From Chlorops oryzae (Eukaryota > Arthropoda > Insecta > Diptera > Chloropidae): a stretch of DNA of 64,000 nt. The notes below the pieces were generated by a model. That model had not been told where the DNA came from, ran no database searches, and saw only the letters and a list, made by a program, of their open reading frames with translations. Both the position numbers and the translations under genes were made by a program. Position 1 is the first letter of the stretch, and the number at the start of each line of letters is the position of its first letter. Positions 1 through 10,254 of this stretch are shown piece by piece. The stretch spans positions 47,161,389 through 47,225,388 of the forward strand of contig CM035807.1 of assembly GCA_020466095.1 (NCBI GenBank), given 5' to 3'.

Positions 1-642
1 GACGACAAGGCGATACTAAGCCGTCACACGGATATTTGTGTTGCAACTTCTAAGCTCCAAAATCATCTCCGCGAAATCCAAGACTGGCTTTCTAAATGGC
101 GAATCCAAATAAACGAGCTCAAATGCCGACATATCACTTTCACGCTAAACAGGAAAGCTTCGCCGGACATTTTCCTTAATAACACACGCATCCCTCAATG
201 TGAACACGTTACTTACCTCGGAATTCATTTAGATAAAAGATTGACATGGCGTAAGCATATCGAGGCCAAGAAAACCCAAATGAAGCTGAAAGCAAGCAGT
301 TTGCACTGGCTCATAAATAATCGCTCTGATTTAAGACTAGATTATAAAGTCCTTTTGTACAAGCAAGTTATTAAACCAATATGGACGTTTGGTTTGCAAT
401 TGTATGGACATGCAAGCGCTTCGAATATAGAAATTCTACAGAGAGCACAATCCTAAATCCTAAGGACAATAACGGGAGCCCCATGGTTTGTTACAAATGA
501 AAGAATACATAGGGAGCTCAACGAAGAAATGGTGAAAACGGAATTCGCCAAAATCAAAGAAAATTATTTTTGTAAACTGCAAGCTCACGCAAATCCACTA
601 GCACGTTCACTAACAAATACATCACACTATTCGAGGCAATAA
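1..642 (+). pseudogene. Jockey-clade LINE ORF2, reverse transcriptase C-terminal part
   Basis: The window opens inside a reverse transcriptase at the second half of the catalytic F-A-D-D motif (Asp-Asp at codons 1-2). The frame then reads through the thumb region and the L-D-K-R-L-T-W motif near codon 78 that follows the active site in Jockey-type LINEs. A TAA at 454-456 interrupts the frame. Homologous sequence resumes in the same frame to the TAA at 640-642, including an L-A-R-S-L motif typical of the Jockey C-terminus. The enzyme would copy LINE RNA at a nicked target. The inverted copy at 59636-60277 has the same TAA. It has 12 bp fewer near codon 20, an in-frame loss. This is a dead element. 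Confidence 0.85.
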
Positions 643-1206
643 AAAAATGATCGACCAGAGGTTTCAAATACAACAGGTGCAATCCATGCACATTCAGCAA
701 CACAGCTTTCCTAGCTGATTGCCGACGCGGTTTTCGAAGTGCAATCCATGCACTTCCAAAAACAACAGCTTTCCTAGCTATAAAATCTAAAAATCTACAT
801 CCTCCCGGGTAATCCACTGCATAAACACCCTACTGAGCTTTATATTATGCTCTCTAACACCGTTCTCAATTTCATGTGCTCCTACACACACATCATAAAA
901 GCCTAGCTCCAGCGAAAAGGTAAGTAATTATCAAAAAATTCCTTCTCATAAAGGATTCTTCAAATCTAAATATGCTCTGTGATATTTAATTGTGTATCTT
1001 TAGGTGTAAGAGTTCTAAAAAAATTTATTGATAGACTGCTATCTTAAAGGAGTGATCCGATAAATAAAATGAATTGTTAAACTAAAAATAAAATAAAAAG
1101 TACATTTATTCAGTTTTAAAACCGAGCTCATCATTTACAGACTAATTATTTCTGATATTATTGTTTTTTTATTTTATTTTTGCGGCGTTGTTTATTAGAA
1201 AGTTAT
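643..1206. other. Probable LINE 3' region and unassigned flank shared by both arms
   Basis: Sequence after the LINE stop contains two copies of a CAATCCATGCAC-type motif (about 680 and 741) and then becomes A/T-rich. The mirrored stretch on the right is about 59090-59640. The open frame on the opposite strand (554-817) overlaps the LINE end and has no recognisable domain, so I do not treat it as a gene. I see no poly(A) tail that would mark the LINE end precisely. Confidence 0.45.
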
Positions 1207-3143
1207 TTTTAGAACGAAGTTCTTTACGAAACGATAGCGACAGGGGACCTAGTCGAGAAAAAGTGAAAACCGCTATAAAATCCGTGTTACCTAAATTGAA
1301 GTTCGCAAAAAAGTGTATAATAACCTTTGCAAAAAGAAAGAAATATACATATATTTACGTAAAATGACTTGCTGATGCGGCCGAGATATTATACTTTTGT
1401 AGGCGACACTTATTTCCGACGATATCCCGAAAAAACAATTAATTATTAAATTCAGTAACTACACAGACACATACAAGCATAAATGCATTCAAACAAAACA
1501 AAACAATATGCGGTGCTGCCAGACTGAACGTTTTCAGAATAACTCCGATTAGTAGGTTGTTGCAAATATATAAGGGCATTTTAGGTAGCTTATAATTTTT
1601 TGCGCTATCAAAGTATCCGTCAATTCGTACATAATTAAAACATATTTAAAATCATCGTCTGTACTCCGGGGGCTGCGGATGTAATATCGGTGTGAAAAAT
1701 ATCGATACTTTAAAACATCTTTATGTATGAAAATTCGCATTTTCGAGACTATCTCATTTGCGATGGAAAACCCTTTACACGTATGCTTTTTCAGTTCCAG
1801 TATATTCTGCTTATCTAACTTAGCACTTTGAGGGCTCAACGCTGTTAAAGTAAATTGAAAGGAAGTAACGAACTCACTACTTTGAAGAAAGGAAATCAGA
1901 GTTGAAATTTCGATGACAGGTTGACAGAAATATAGGAAATGTGTGACTTAAATGCAACCCTGTGAGTCCGATTACTTGTAATAAGTACGTTCAAGTAACG
2001 AAAGTAAGTCAAAGTACTTATTTGTTTTTATACCCAGCGTAAGCAACGTATATTACGGTATCTTGTAACAGCCAGAATAACGCTCGGTAGATAAAGACAT
2101 GTATTAATATATATTCTTGATCAGGATCAAAAATTGAATCGATTTAGACATGTCCGTCTCTCCGTCCGTCCGTGTCCGGATCTCCTCCGAAACGGCTGGA
2201 CCAATCAAGTCGAAATGTGGCACACAGGTATATCGGGGTCCGAGTATGATCCTAACTAAAAATGGAGGACATCCGCTCACTGCCACGCCCACAAATGGAT
2301 TTAATGTGTTTTCAGTAAAATGCTTGTAACTTGCGAACCACTCAACACATTTCATTGATATTTGGTGTACTGGTAAACTACAAAAAGGGACATATCCTGG
2401 GAAAAAATGGACGCCGTCCTCCTCGAGCCACGCCCACAAATAACGGTTTATCGTAACTTATGAAGTAAAAGGCGTAGAAACTTCAAATTCGCAACATAGG
2501 TTGACCAAAGCGAATGAAAGGTGTAGGAAAAAATTGTATGTGCCCCGCCCACTGCCACGCCCACAAATGAAGATTTATCGTAACTTCCGACGTAAAAGGC
2601 GTAGAAGCTTCAAATGTGCAACATAGGTTCACCAAGGCGAATGAAAGGTGTAGGGAAATAATTTATGTGGCCCTCCCACTGCCACGCCCATAAATAGAGA
2701 AGCAAAACATAGTGCGCTCATAACGTCGGGACGCTGGGTATTTCAAAGTCGGGCTTGACCGACTTTAGCTTTCTTACTTGTTTGTTAATAAAATTAATAT
2801 TTGGACGGCGTTCTTTTAAGAATTCAAGTGTTGTTAAAGACATTCTGATATGTTACTCAAAAATAAAGCAAAAAATTTCGGGTAGGTGCGTTTTTCGCGT
2901 AAGTGCATAAAATTGTCTGGAAAATAATTGAATGCAGCTAAGCAGAATATACTGTATCGCATTTTCGCTTGTTAAAAACAGTTGAAAACAACAAACAGCC
3001 GTCTTGTATACATATATTTTTCGATTAATAAAAACAATTGAGTTTTGCGAAAAACCTTGCTGCGAATTATGTTTACTAACATTTATAAATACCATAATGA
3101 ACTTCGTTCTTATCTGGTGTCCTATGACACAACTCAACTTGTT
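1207..3143. other. Segment present in the left arm only
   Basis: In the right arm the bases matching 1206 and 3144 are directly joined (near 59090), so this 1.94-kb block is either inserted on the left or deleted on the right. I find no clear target duplication at its edges. It contains a DINE-like element (2027-2782). It also has a 96-codon minus-strand open frame (1549-1839) with several Cys and His residues that I do not recognise. The last 100 bases keep an open frame that runs into the cysteine-rich pseudogene, which slightly favours a deletion on the right. Confidence 0.6.
2027..2782 (-). mobile_element. DINE-1/mini-me-like non-autonomous element, copy 1
   Basis: One end reads TATACCCAGCGTAAGC and the other ends in TTTCTTACTTG, the same termini as the copies at 8650-9420 and 31135-32187 in opposite orientation. 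Inside are the TTGATCAGGATCAA core, a (GTCY)n block near 2147-2175 and repeated CCACGCCCACAAAT motifs. All of these are familiar from dipteran DINE-1/mini-me elements, which are non-autonomous Helitron relatives. It encodes nothing. Confidence 0.7.
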
Positions 3144-3155
3144 TGTTTTTACAAA

Positions 3156-3899
3156 ATGGAAACGAGAACATTCACGTGCAAAAACAATCCAAATAATTTT
3201 TTTTATTTTTGTGGACAATTTGTTAAACAGCATCAGTTTTGAAATATAACATATGATGTACGACAAGCTTATTTTCATTATTTCGGGTTTCCGATGCAGA
3301 ATGAGAGTAAGCCTTGGACACCGAACGGAGTGTGCCCTGATTTCAGAAGTACTTTAGGCAAGTGGCTATGTGGCGAGGAGCGTTGCTTGAAGTTTAAGAA
3401 ACCCATGGCTTGGACGGAGGCCGTAGATCATTCGCAATGCTATTTTTGGGAAGCAATCATCGAAGGCGGAGGAGCATTAAATTTCGTTTCAAGATCCTCT
3501 CCAATTGTGTCATCAGCAACCAAACCGGTGAGTCACTATGAAACTTTCACTCAACCAACTCCTCCATGTATTAAAAAGGGTAAAAGTGAGAGCGGAAGCT
3601 GAATTGCTTTGGAAGTTTTTTTTGGAAGTTCTGACAACAAAAACAGGAGATATTTCAAATTTCAGAGTGAAATTGACCTCTTAAGAGACTTAAATTTATT
3701 AAAAACAAAAAGTAAGTTGCTTGCTTTGCGCATTAAAGAATAGAATTATCTGGAACGCAACACACCAGTTACCTGTTTCAGAGGAAAGGGGAAAAACTAT
3801 TCAGTGTTTTTTGGAAATCGCAAGAAAATAATTTATTGCTTTGATGTAGAAGGTCTATTTAAGGAACTTAAATTGAAATTTACAAGACGCGATCGGCGG
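3156..3899 (+). pseudogene. Cysteine-rich arthropod protein of unknown function, N-terminal part
   Basis: One reading frame starting at ATG 3156 runs about 248 codons with three stops (TGA 3240-3242, TGA 3600-3602, TAG 3741-3743) and no frameshift. It shows a Cys-rich domain: C-K-N-N-P, F-Y-F-C-G, then W-T-P-N-G-V-C, L-x2-W, and a closing C-Y-F-W that is C-Y-F-C in the right-arm copy. A helical stretch with R-D-L-N-L and C-F-R-G follows, ending at R-R-L-F-I. I remember this architecture from many uncharacterised arthropod proteins that occur in high copy number, but I know no function. The frame breaks at the CTAG-rich block and homology resumes at about 6880. The related ORF at 41759-42367 lies inside a TIR element, so a mobile origin is plausible. 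Confidence 0.65.
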
Positions 3900-3929
3900 C
3901 TATTTATTACTAAATATATACTAAATAAC

Positions 3930-4333
3930 TAGCGCCTAGCTGGATTTGCCCAACTAGATAAATCTAGCCTGGCGCTAGCTAGAAACTCCCCTGTAGGGGC
4001 GATGACTAGAATAATCTAGACAGGGCCTAGCTAGTTCTCTCTAGGTAAGGCCCAGACAGCAAACTCTAGCCTGGCGCTAGCTAGCGCCTAGCTAGATTCG
4101 CCCGACTAGATAAATCTAGTCTGGCGCTAGTTAAGCGCTAGCTAGAGCCACCCATGTAGGGGCGATGACTAGAATAATCTAGACAAGGCCTAGATAGTTT
4201 TCTCTAGGTAAAGCCCGGACAGCAAAATCTAGCCTGGCGCTAGCTAGCGCCGCGCTAGTTTCGCCCGACTAGATAAATCTAGACTGGCGCTAGTTAAGCG
4301 CTAGCTAAAGCCACCCCTGTAGGGGCGATGACT
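3930..4333. repeat. 163-bp tandem repeat built of CTAG palindromes
   Basis: The motif GTAGGGGCGATGACTA recurs at 3993, 4156 and 4319, an exact 163-bp period, giving about 2.5 units. Each unit contains short palindromes around CTAG, such as CTAGATAAATCTAG, CTAGAATAATCTAG and GCGCTAGCTAGCGC. The inverted copy lies at about 57895-58300. It interrupts the cysteine-rich pseudogene just after R-R-L-F-I. Confidence 0.85.
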
Positions 4334-4819
4334 AAACTGAAAAAATTTCGCATCGTTGTTTCTTCGATAGGAAGACATAAAAAAATATTATTGAATCTAC
4401 GTTAAATACAATAAGTTCTACTATCAATCTAATAGTTTCTACTGTTTCCCACTTATATAAATATAATAAAACTAGTAAGCTGAAATCATATCTCGCGATG
4501 GCGTAGTTGAAGTAATCGGGAAATTCCGAGATCAAACCCTGCCGCAGGCCAAAGAGTTTGTTGAAAAAAGGAGAACAAAACAGGCAGGTAGTAAATTTAA
4601 GCGAAGAAATGCAGGGAAACTAAAAGTTGGACGCGAACCAATAAAACAAGTTGCTTTCGTTTGGCCTTTCAAAACGTCTCGCACAAGCTCTTTCTAAAAA
4701 TTTTTATAGAAATTTTTTTTTTAATTTTTTTAGCATAAAAACATTGGTTAAATCTTTTATTTCTTAGTTTTTTAAATAGTGTAAATGTAAAGTTATCTAC
4801 TTTTCAAAAAAAAAAAAAA
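4334..4819. other. AT-rich core between the two CTAG repeat blocks
   Basis: No gene is supported here. A 67-codon minus-strand open frame (4332-4535, copied at 57691-57894) has no family signature. Near 4495-4560 the minus strand reads GGCAGGGTTTGATCTCGG, which resembles a degenerate tRNA T-arm (Pol III B box). A long A tract sits at about 4808-4822. Confidence 0.4.
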
Positions 4820-4866
4820 AATCCCTCGCTGGAGCACGGATCGAACCCGCCGACAAGAATTTACTT
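4820..4866 (-). repeat. tRNA 3'-half-like segment (B box)
   Basis: The minus strand reads GGCGGGTTCGATCCGTGC followed by CTCCAGCGAGGGA and then T tracts. GGTTCGATCC is a good Pol III B box and T-loop. The expected tRNA 5' half and A box are absent upstream, where 25-bp CTAG repeats lie instead, so this is not a functional tRNA. A copy sits at about 57358-57402. Confidence 0.5.
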
Positions 4867-4869
4867 GCC

Positions 4870-5075
4870 GGGCGCTAGATAGCAATTACTAGCCGGGCGC
4901 TAGGTAGAAATTACTAGCCGAGCGCTAGATAGCAATTACTAGCCGGGCGCTAGCTAGAAATAACTAGCCCGGAGCTATCTAGCTCAGACATTAACAAACT
5001 TGGAAGGCGCTAGCTAGACTTTACTAGCTAAGCCCAAGATATAAACAAGCTAGGGTCTAGCTAGCGCCGAGGTAG
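4870..5075. repeat. 25-bp CTAG-containing tandem repeat
   Basis: Units of the form GGGCGCTAGATAGCAATTAC plus TAGCC begin at 4870 and 4895 and continue at about 25-bp spacing for four clear units. They then decay into looser CTAG-rich sequence to about 5075. The mirrored block is at about 57150-57360. Confidence 0.8.
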
Positions 5076-5222
5076 AAATTCCAGCCGGGATGTTACATGT
5101 GCGTAACGGAGTTTAAAGTTAAAAAAAAAGTTGTACAAAGCTGATATAGAAAACGTCGCACACACATGCAGACATATGATCTTTAAAAACAAAGCTATAA
5201 AAGCGAGAGCACAACAACATTA

Positions 5223-6321
5223 CGTCGCATCTCTTCAACAACCACGTAAGCGCAAGAACCTAGTTTTTCAGAAAACGAAAAAAACTGAATAGTTTTGTTA
5301 ATCTGTGCTTTATAATCGACTTTGTTATTCCAAAACATAGCGTTGCGACTTTATTAAGGGTACAAAACTTTGTTTTGAAATTATTTTGTATATACAAGTA
5401 ACTCTAACCAAATTTGTCGCTTACGTGTTTTTTCCGCAAATAACAATTTCAGAATTTTGTCGGTTACGAGGTTTTTTCCAAATTAAAAAAACAATGTTAA
5501 AATTAATATTTATTTATTCTTTGTAAAAAATTAAGCTTAAACATGACTAACATCTTAGTTTTTATTACTTATTGTAAGTGTTTCAAAAAACCCCCAACAA
5601 TGAACCGGCATTACTTTTTTTAAGCTCATCAAATCATTATATTTCTGATTTGTAATGCCAATGGATGTTTTGTAAAGTGGAGACAAAGTTGTGTTGAGAT
5701 CAACATAATTTCTTTTATGTGGAGACAAAACAAAATCATTTCGAAAATTTAGTTTGTAAAACATACCATGTTCATTATACTTTAAACATTTTATGTCAAC
5801 CACCTGCGGATCACCCGCTTTTATTCCAGGTCTTATGGATTTATAAAATTGGATTGTTTTAAAATCTTTGAAAAATTCATGTTCAATATAATGCACCTTA
5901 TAAGGTGTCGGATGAAATCTAGCGTTTGCTACTATATTAACAAAATCTGTTTATCCTCTTACTAGGCTGAATATATTTCAAGAAATGATTTATTGTTTTA
6001 AGATTAGTAATAAGGAAAACAATAATTTAAATAAAATCGAGCTACTTAGATTGATAGACTTTTTGGAGCCTTCTGCTTACAAGTCAGAAAGCCTGCATAA
6101 TTTGTAATACAGTTATGAGCCGAAAATTAAGGTTAGTCATGACAATTTTATTTTGTATGGCACTTACGAGGTTTTTGAATGGGCTTTAATTTCTTTTTTT
6201 TCATACAAAGTTGTCAAGATGAGACTGCCACCTCATTGCAAACGTTTTTTTTCTACCATAAAACCCAAAAATGTCATTTTCGACAAATTGGCGCTTACGT
6301 GGTTGTTGAAGAGATGCGACG
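5223..6321. mobile_element. TIR element with CGTCGC ends and ATTA target duplication
   Basis: Inverted repeats of about 31 bp begin CGTCGCATCTCTTCAACAAC at 5223 and end with the reverse complement at 6321. ATTA flanks both sides (5219-5222 and 6322-6325). It is 1,099 bp long and holds the minus-strand ORF 5555-5896. The CGTCG terminus and a 4-bp AT-only duplication recur in the 252-bp element at 37582-37833. I do not know the superfamily; Sola and Chapaev elements also make 4-bp duplications. Confidence 0.7.
5555..5896 (-). CDS. Unknown protein fragment inside the CGTCG-TIR element
   Basis: An open frame of 113 codons has Y-N-E-H-G, F-Y-K-L-N-F, L-S-P-L-Y and a closing K-Y-N-D-L-M-S-L-K-K-V-M-P segment. 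I recall this pattern from the C-terminal region of repetitive, uncharacterised arthropod proteins. It fills the middle of the element at 5223-6321 and could be a remnant of that element's own protein. There is no catalytic motif I can name, and the 5' part is missing. Confidence 0.4.
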   Translation of the reverse strand: MHYIEHEFFKDFKTIQFYKSIRPGIKAGDPQVVDIKCLKYNEHGMFYKLNFRNDFVLSPHKRNYVDLNTTLSPLYKTSIGITNQKYNDLMSLKKVMPVHCWGFFETLTISNKN

Positions 6322-6501
6322 ATTAGCCGTACACAGTTCAACAGATAATTAAAAAAGTTTTTTGTCATTAGAAAGTAATTGTTTAATTTTTTGTACATGT
6401 AAATAATATTTGGTGATTTGTTAATGTAAGTTCTATATTGTTAAAAAGTTTGTTGGTGATATTCCTCTTAATGTGTTCAATGTTATATGTAATTTTTTAG
6501 A

Positions 6502-6542
6502 GTCCCTGAAGATGCTTTTCGACGAAAAGCGAAATATTGGAC
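6502..6542 (+). ncRNA. Hammerhead-like hairpin
   Basis: CTGAAGA (6506-6512) is followed by a 7-bp stem (GCTTTTC / GAAAAGC, loop GAC) and GAAA (6531-6534). GTCC at 6502 and GGAC at 6539 can pair around it. This resembles the CUGANGA - stem II - GAAA core of hammerhead ribozymes known in Penelope-like elements. An extra T precedes stem II and stem III would be only a 2-bp ATAT, so activity is doubtful. Confidence 0.35.
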
Positions 6543-6879
6543 GTTTTAAAATTTAAATAAAAACCAAAACCTTGACCTTAAGCTCGAAAAAAACGTGTAG
6601 TATTTCTACAAAAGAGGAGTTGTTTTATCTCATTATTCTCAATGAACATAGCTACTAGTGTAATTATGGATAACCTCTTATAGCTGTAAAAAATATGAAA
6701 ATTCTATCTGAAGTCAATTCGAAGAAATTTGAGATGGAAGCTGACATCTGCTGATCTTCTTTTACATCATACTAGATGTAAAACTAACCGATTTTCATTT
6801 TACCTACGCTTTCGTTTCAGGTATTGCCTAAAATTTTAGCCTAAAAGGGAAGAACAGTCCATATAAAACAAAAACATGG

Positions 6880-7445
6880 TGAACCCACCTCATGTTTCAA
6901 AAAATAACGTAATTTTGCCTCCGATTCATATTAAATTTGAATTGATGAAAAATTTCTTTGCATAGAAATGAAAGCCCGGCTTTTCAGTATCAGTTTGAGG
7001 TTTTCCCAAAACTTACATATAACAATGTAAAAGAAGGATTCTTTGTTGGATCGCAGATACACAAAATCATGAGGGATCAAAAATTCATTAAAACATTGAA
7101 ATAACAATAGGCAAATGCTTCGTCGTTCTTTAAGAAACCGGTAAACGGTTTCTTAGGCAATACGAAAGATCCAAATTCTAAAATTATTAGTGAGGACCTA
7201 ATTAAAAACTACCTATCGGAGAAACTTTGTCGCTAAAAAAGCACTTTCTGCATTCCCATTTCGATTTCTTCCCCAGAAATTTAGGGGCAGAAAGCGATGA
7301 ACAGGGAAAGAGATTTCATGTAGACATTATGGCAATAGAAAAACGATACCATGAAAATTAGAATGCAGGTATGCTAGGAGATTACTGTTAGAATATTATA
7401 CGAGAAACTAATCCATTGCATTGAAAAAAATATTATAAAGCCGCA
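6880..7445 (+). pseudogene. Cysteine-rich arthropod protein, C-terminal part
   Basis: Decayed coding sequence in several frames continues the protein begun at 3156. About 6903-6963 reads N-N-V-I-L-P-P-I-H-I-K-F-E-L-M-K-N-F. About 7251-7380 reads H-F-D-F-F-P-R-N-L-G, then D-E-Q-G-K-R-F-H-V-D-I, E-K-R-Y and G-D-Y-C, with a TAG inside. I remember these segments as the most conserved block of the same uncharacterised family. His, Asp and Glu/Arg-Phe-His residues are retained, but no enzymatic role is known to me. Between the two parts lie the CTAG block and the AGTTGT-flanked insertion. The right arm carries the same part at 56335-56900, minus strand. Confidence 0.6.
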
Positions 7446-8649
7446 CACATTCCAAATTATAAACAATAATTTAGCGTTTTTAACTAAAAACCTGCTATGT
7501 TTTATAAAAAAAAATAACCATAGACATAAAAACAGGAGATTTTGTGGTTTAAAATATTATTTTAAGTAATAAATACGAAATTGAAGAAATAATTTTTTCA
7601 TAGGTTTTGTTTCTCTTGAAAATATATCTTTTGGGTTCATTTGGGCAATTCGCTATAACTTTAAATACACTCAACCGATTTTGATATTAAGACCAGTTAA
7701 AATGTTGGGCATTGAATTGGCTTTAAGATCCAGGCTCTAAAAAAAAATCTAAAAATTTTTGTATAGGGTTGCCGTTATCTTGAAAATCAAATATGTGAAA
7801 GAAATCTGAAATTTAAAATTTTTTCCTGTACATTTTGTTGTGTAGTATTTTAAGTATTAAATGTACTGAAATAGACCGCTTGATACACCATTGTATAGGT
7901 TGAGATAATAGCTTTACAACGATACTCTTATTTTATTGTCCGCAAAAAAGTGACGGTGTTATAGTGAAAAAACTACCGACATGTTCAAAAAAATGCCGAA
8001 AAACATTTTTTTTTAATAACGGAAAAACTGTCCGATATAAAATTTTTTTCGCCATTTTCGAAATCAGCGGAAAATGTTACTATAGAATTCATATCTTTAG
8101 TTCGTGGAAATTTTTAGTGTCGACTAGTGTAATTAAGGTTATTATTTAAGTTTTCATTTGTATTGAACTCAATGTTTTTGTGAAAATCGTGGTAAAAAGG
8201 TTTAATGTATAGTGTTGGTTTTTCGCCGTAGCCACTTTGAAGCCGGGGCTTAAAAGAACGGCAAAATAACCAATCTTATTGAGTACCTTTTTCGCGTTCG
8301 ACTGCGCTAACTGGCAGCGCTGCCTGGGAGCACTGCGCGCTGCCTTGTTAACTGTCGAAAAACTCTCTTCGCGTTAACAACTCGCCCACGCGCCGGCAAA
8401 AACGTAAAAACCACAAAGATAAAATCAAAACAAAAAAAAATGCGAAAGTTGAATTTAATTTAAATTTTTCTTAATTTAACCTAATCGAATACAACGAGGC
8501 AAAAAACACCCATCAGGAAAACTAAAGTGTAACCTACAAAAAGAATTAAAGAGAAAAAAAAGAGGTTGAATTTTTTATTAATAAATAAAATAAAATAAAT
8601 GAAATTATTGAATAAGTGAAACGGCCAAACGAAAAGAATTAAAGAAAAA
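7446..8649. other. Unassigned AT-rich sequence, with a diverged repeat at 7895-8135
   Basis: No supported gene. 7895-8135 is a diverged direct repeat of about 62090-62330; both contain GTCC(G/C)C..AAAAAGTGACGGT, GCCGAAAAACA and ACTATAGAATTCATAT. From about 8220 base composition changes to a G/C-richer stretch (GGCAGCGCTGCC, GCGCGCTGCC) resembling an LTR-retrotransposon leader, but I could not find a matching LTR. Confidence 0.4.
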
Positions 8650-9420
8650 ACAAGTAAGAAAGCTAAAGTCGGTCAAGCCCGACTATGAAATACCCAGCGT
8701 CCCGACATTATGAGCGCACTTTGTTTTGCTTCTCTATTTGTGGGCGTGGCAGTGGGAGGGCCCCATAAAATTTTTTCCTACACTTTTCATTCGCCTTGGT
8801 GAACCTATGTTGCGAAATTGAAGCTTCTACGCCTTTTACTTCAGAAAATACGAAAATTCTCCATTTGTGGGCGTGGCAGTGGGCGGGCTACATAAATTTT
8901 TTTTTCCTACACGTTTAATTTGCCTTGGTGAACCTATGTTGCGAATTCGAAGCTTCTACGCCTTTTACTTCACAAGTTACGATAAGCCCTTATTTTTGGG
9001 CTTATTTGTGGGCGTGGCTCGAGGAGGGCGGCGTCTATTTTTGCCAGGAAATGTCCCTTTTCGTAGTTTACTAGCACACCAAATATCAATGGAATGTGTT
9101 GAGTGGTTCACGAGTTACAAGCATTTTATTGAAAACACAATAAATTCATTTGTGGGCGTGGCAGTGGGCGGATGTCTCCCATTTTTACTTAGGATCATAC
9201 TCGGACCATGATATACATAATTGCCAAATTTCGACTTCATTGGGTCAGCCGTTTCGGAGTAGATCCGACCACGGACGGACGGACAGACGGACATGTCTAA
9301 ATCGATTCAGTTTTTGATCCTGATCATTTCTTTATATATTTTTCTATATCTCCGGAGCTTAATTCTCCGTGTTACAAGATTTGCACAAAACTAATATACC
9401 CCGCTTACGCTGGATATAAA
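8650..9420 (+). mobile_element. DINE-1/mini-me-like non-autonomous element, copy 2
   Basis: It starts ACAAGTAAGAAAGCTAAAGT and ends CTTACGCTGGATATAAA. Three GTGGGCGTGGCAGTGGG-type repeats occur inside, with an ACGGACGGACAGACGG block at 9272-9290 and TTTTTGATCCTGATCA at 9310. It splits an A-rich sequence whose two sides (GAGGTTGAATTTTTTAT at 8564 and GAAGTTGAATTTTTTAT at 9425) look alike. The long open frame at 8867-9211 is the translated repeat, not a gene. Confidence 0.7.
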
Positions 9421-10254
9421 AAAAAGAAGTTGAATTTTTTATAAAATAAACGGAAAACCAAAATTTTAAATTCATAAACCGAAATAACGTCGCGCAAACC
9501 GACATATAAATCGACGTACCCGGCATTCCCCAGGGTCAACAGCGGAGTACCAGGTACGTCCTCTTTAGTCTGAAATCAGACATATAGAATGTTGAATGTT
9601 TTGCTTGAATGTTGAACTATTGACCTAAAGGTCGAATAAACTTAGAAAAATTATAAGAAAGACTTTTCACAGAATTAACCAAAATATCATTAAAGGTCCT
9701 GGCGAAGGCCTAGTTGCTAGTGCAAAAGATTTGTTATCCTAAACAATTCATTATTTAAGCTATCAATAACTAAATAAATAAAACAATCAACAAAGGTCGA
9801 ACAAACAAATGGAATACAACAATCTTAATTTAAAAACAGTCACATTGAGCATAACCCTCAAAAGAAGTTTAAGGAAATGGCCAAATAAATGATGGAATCA
9901 AGATATTCCCTAAAAATTTATTTTAACGGCTGGCTTACTGAACAAAATACAATTCGATGTGGCATCAATCTAGTGTTTTAATTGCCAAAGCCTATCCAAG
10001 GCGTTCAGCCGATAATAGGAGAAAGAACAAGTAACAGAGTTATATTCAGACAAGCCTGACAGTAAAATACACGACACACATATGTTTTTGTTGATGTAAG
10101 GCACATTCAGAGTTGTAAAATATTTAAATAATTTTTGATTTCAAATGTTTGAGATTTATTTGATTTTGATTTCATTCATTTTTGTCTTAAATTATAAAGA
10201 TTTAAATCGGGATTGATTCATTGAAAATTTATATCAATAGATTCCTCTACTAGG
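9421..10254. other. Unassigned, possibly decayed retroelement leader
   Basis: A CCAGGTACGTCC motif at 9549 resembles the CACAGGTACGTC at 16935 in the Ty3-type leader further right. GGTCGAATAAAC and GGTCGAACAAAC occur at 9630 and 9797. No coding signature is visible to 10254. Confidence 0.3.

Larger units (their letters stand above)
5135..6617. mobile_element. 1.48-kb insertion with 6-bp target duplication, possibly Penelope-derived
   Basis: AGTTGT occurs at 5129-5134 and again at 6618-6623. The right arm has a single copy at the matching site (ACAACT, 57091-57096), so this is a clean insertion. It has no terminal inverted repeats. A TIR element (5223-6321) is nested in it, leaving about 380 bp of its own sequence. 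That includes a TATAAAAG box near 5195, an AATAAA near 6556 and a hammerhead-like hairpin at 6502-6542. Penelope-like elements carry hammerhead motifs, and a Penelope remnant lies at 62690-63870, so a non-autonomous Penelope relative is my best guess. Confidence 0.6.
1..7380. repeat. Left arm of large inverted duplication
   Basis: This stretch reappears in reverse complement at 56335-60277. Base 1 pairs with about 60277 and base 7380 with 56335, the first base after an assembly gap. The shared parts are 1-1206, 3144-5134 and 6624-7380. Two left-only blocks, 1207-3143 and 5135-6617, are missing on the right. Both arms share the same decay, such as the in-frame stop at 454-456 and the TGA at 3240-3242, so decay came before duplication. 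They also differ by scattered substitutions and a 12-bp deletion in the right arm's LINE. Whether this is a true duplication or a haplotype artefact is open. Confidence 0.9.

Noticed and set aside
554..817. 87-codon minus-strand open frame, also at 59473-59736
   Set aside because: It lies opposite the LINE C-terminus and 3' region and has no domain; its conservation in both arms only reflects the duplication.
1549..1839. THAP- or zinc-finger-like gene on the minus strand
   Set aside because: Cys and His residues are present but not spaced like any finger I know, and the frame is short and isolated.
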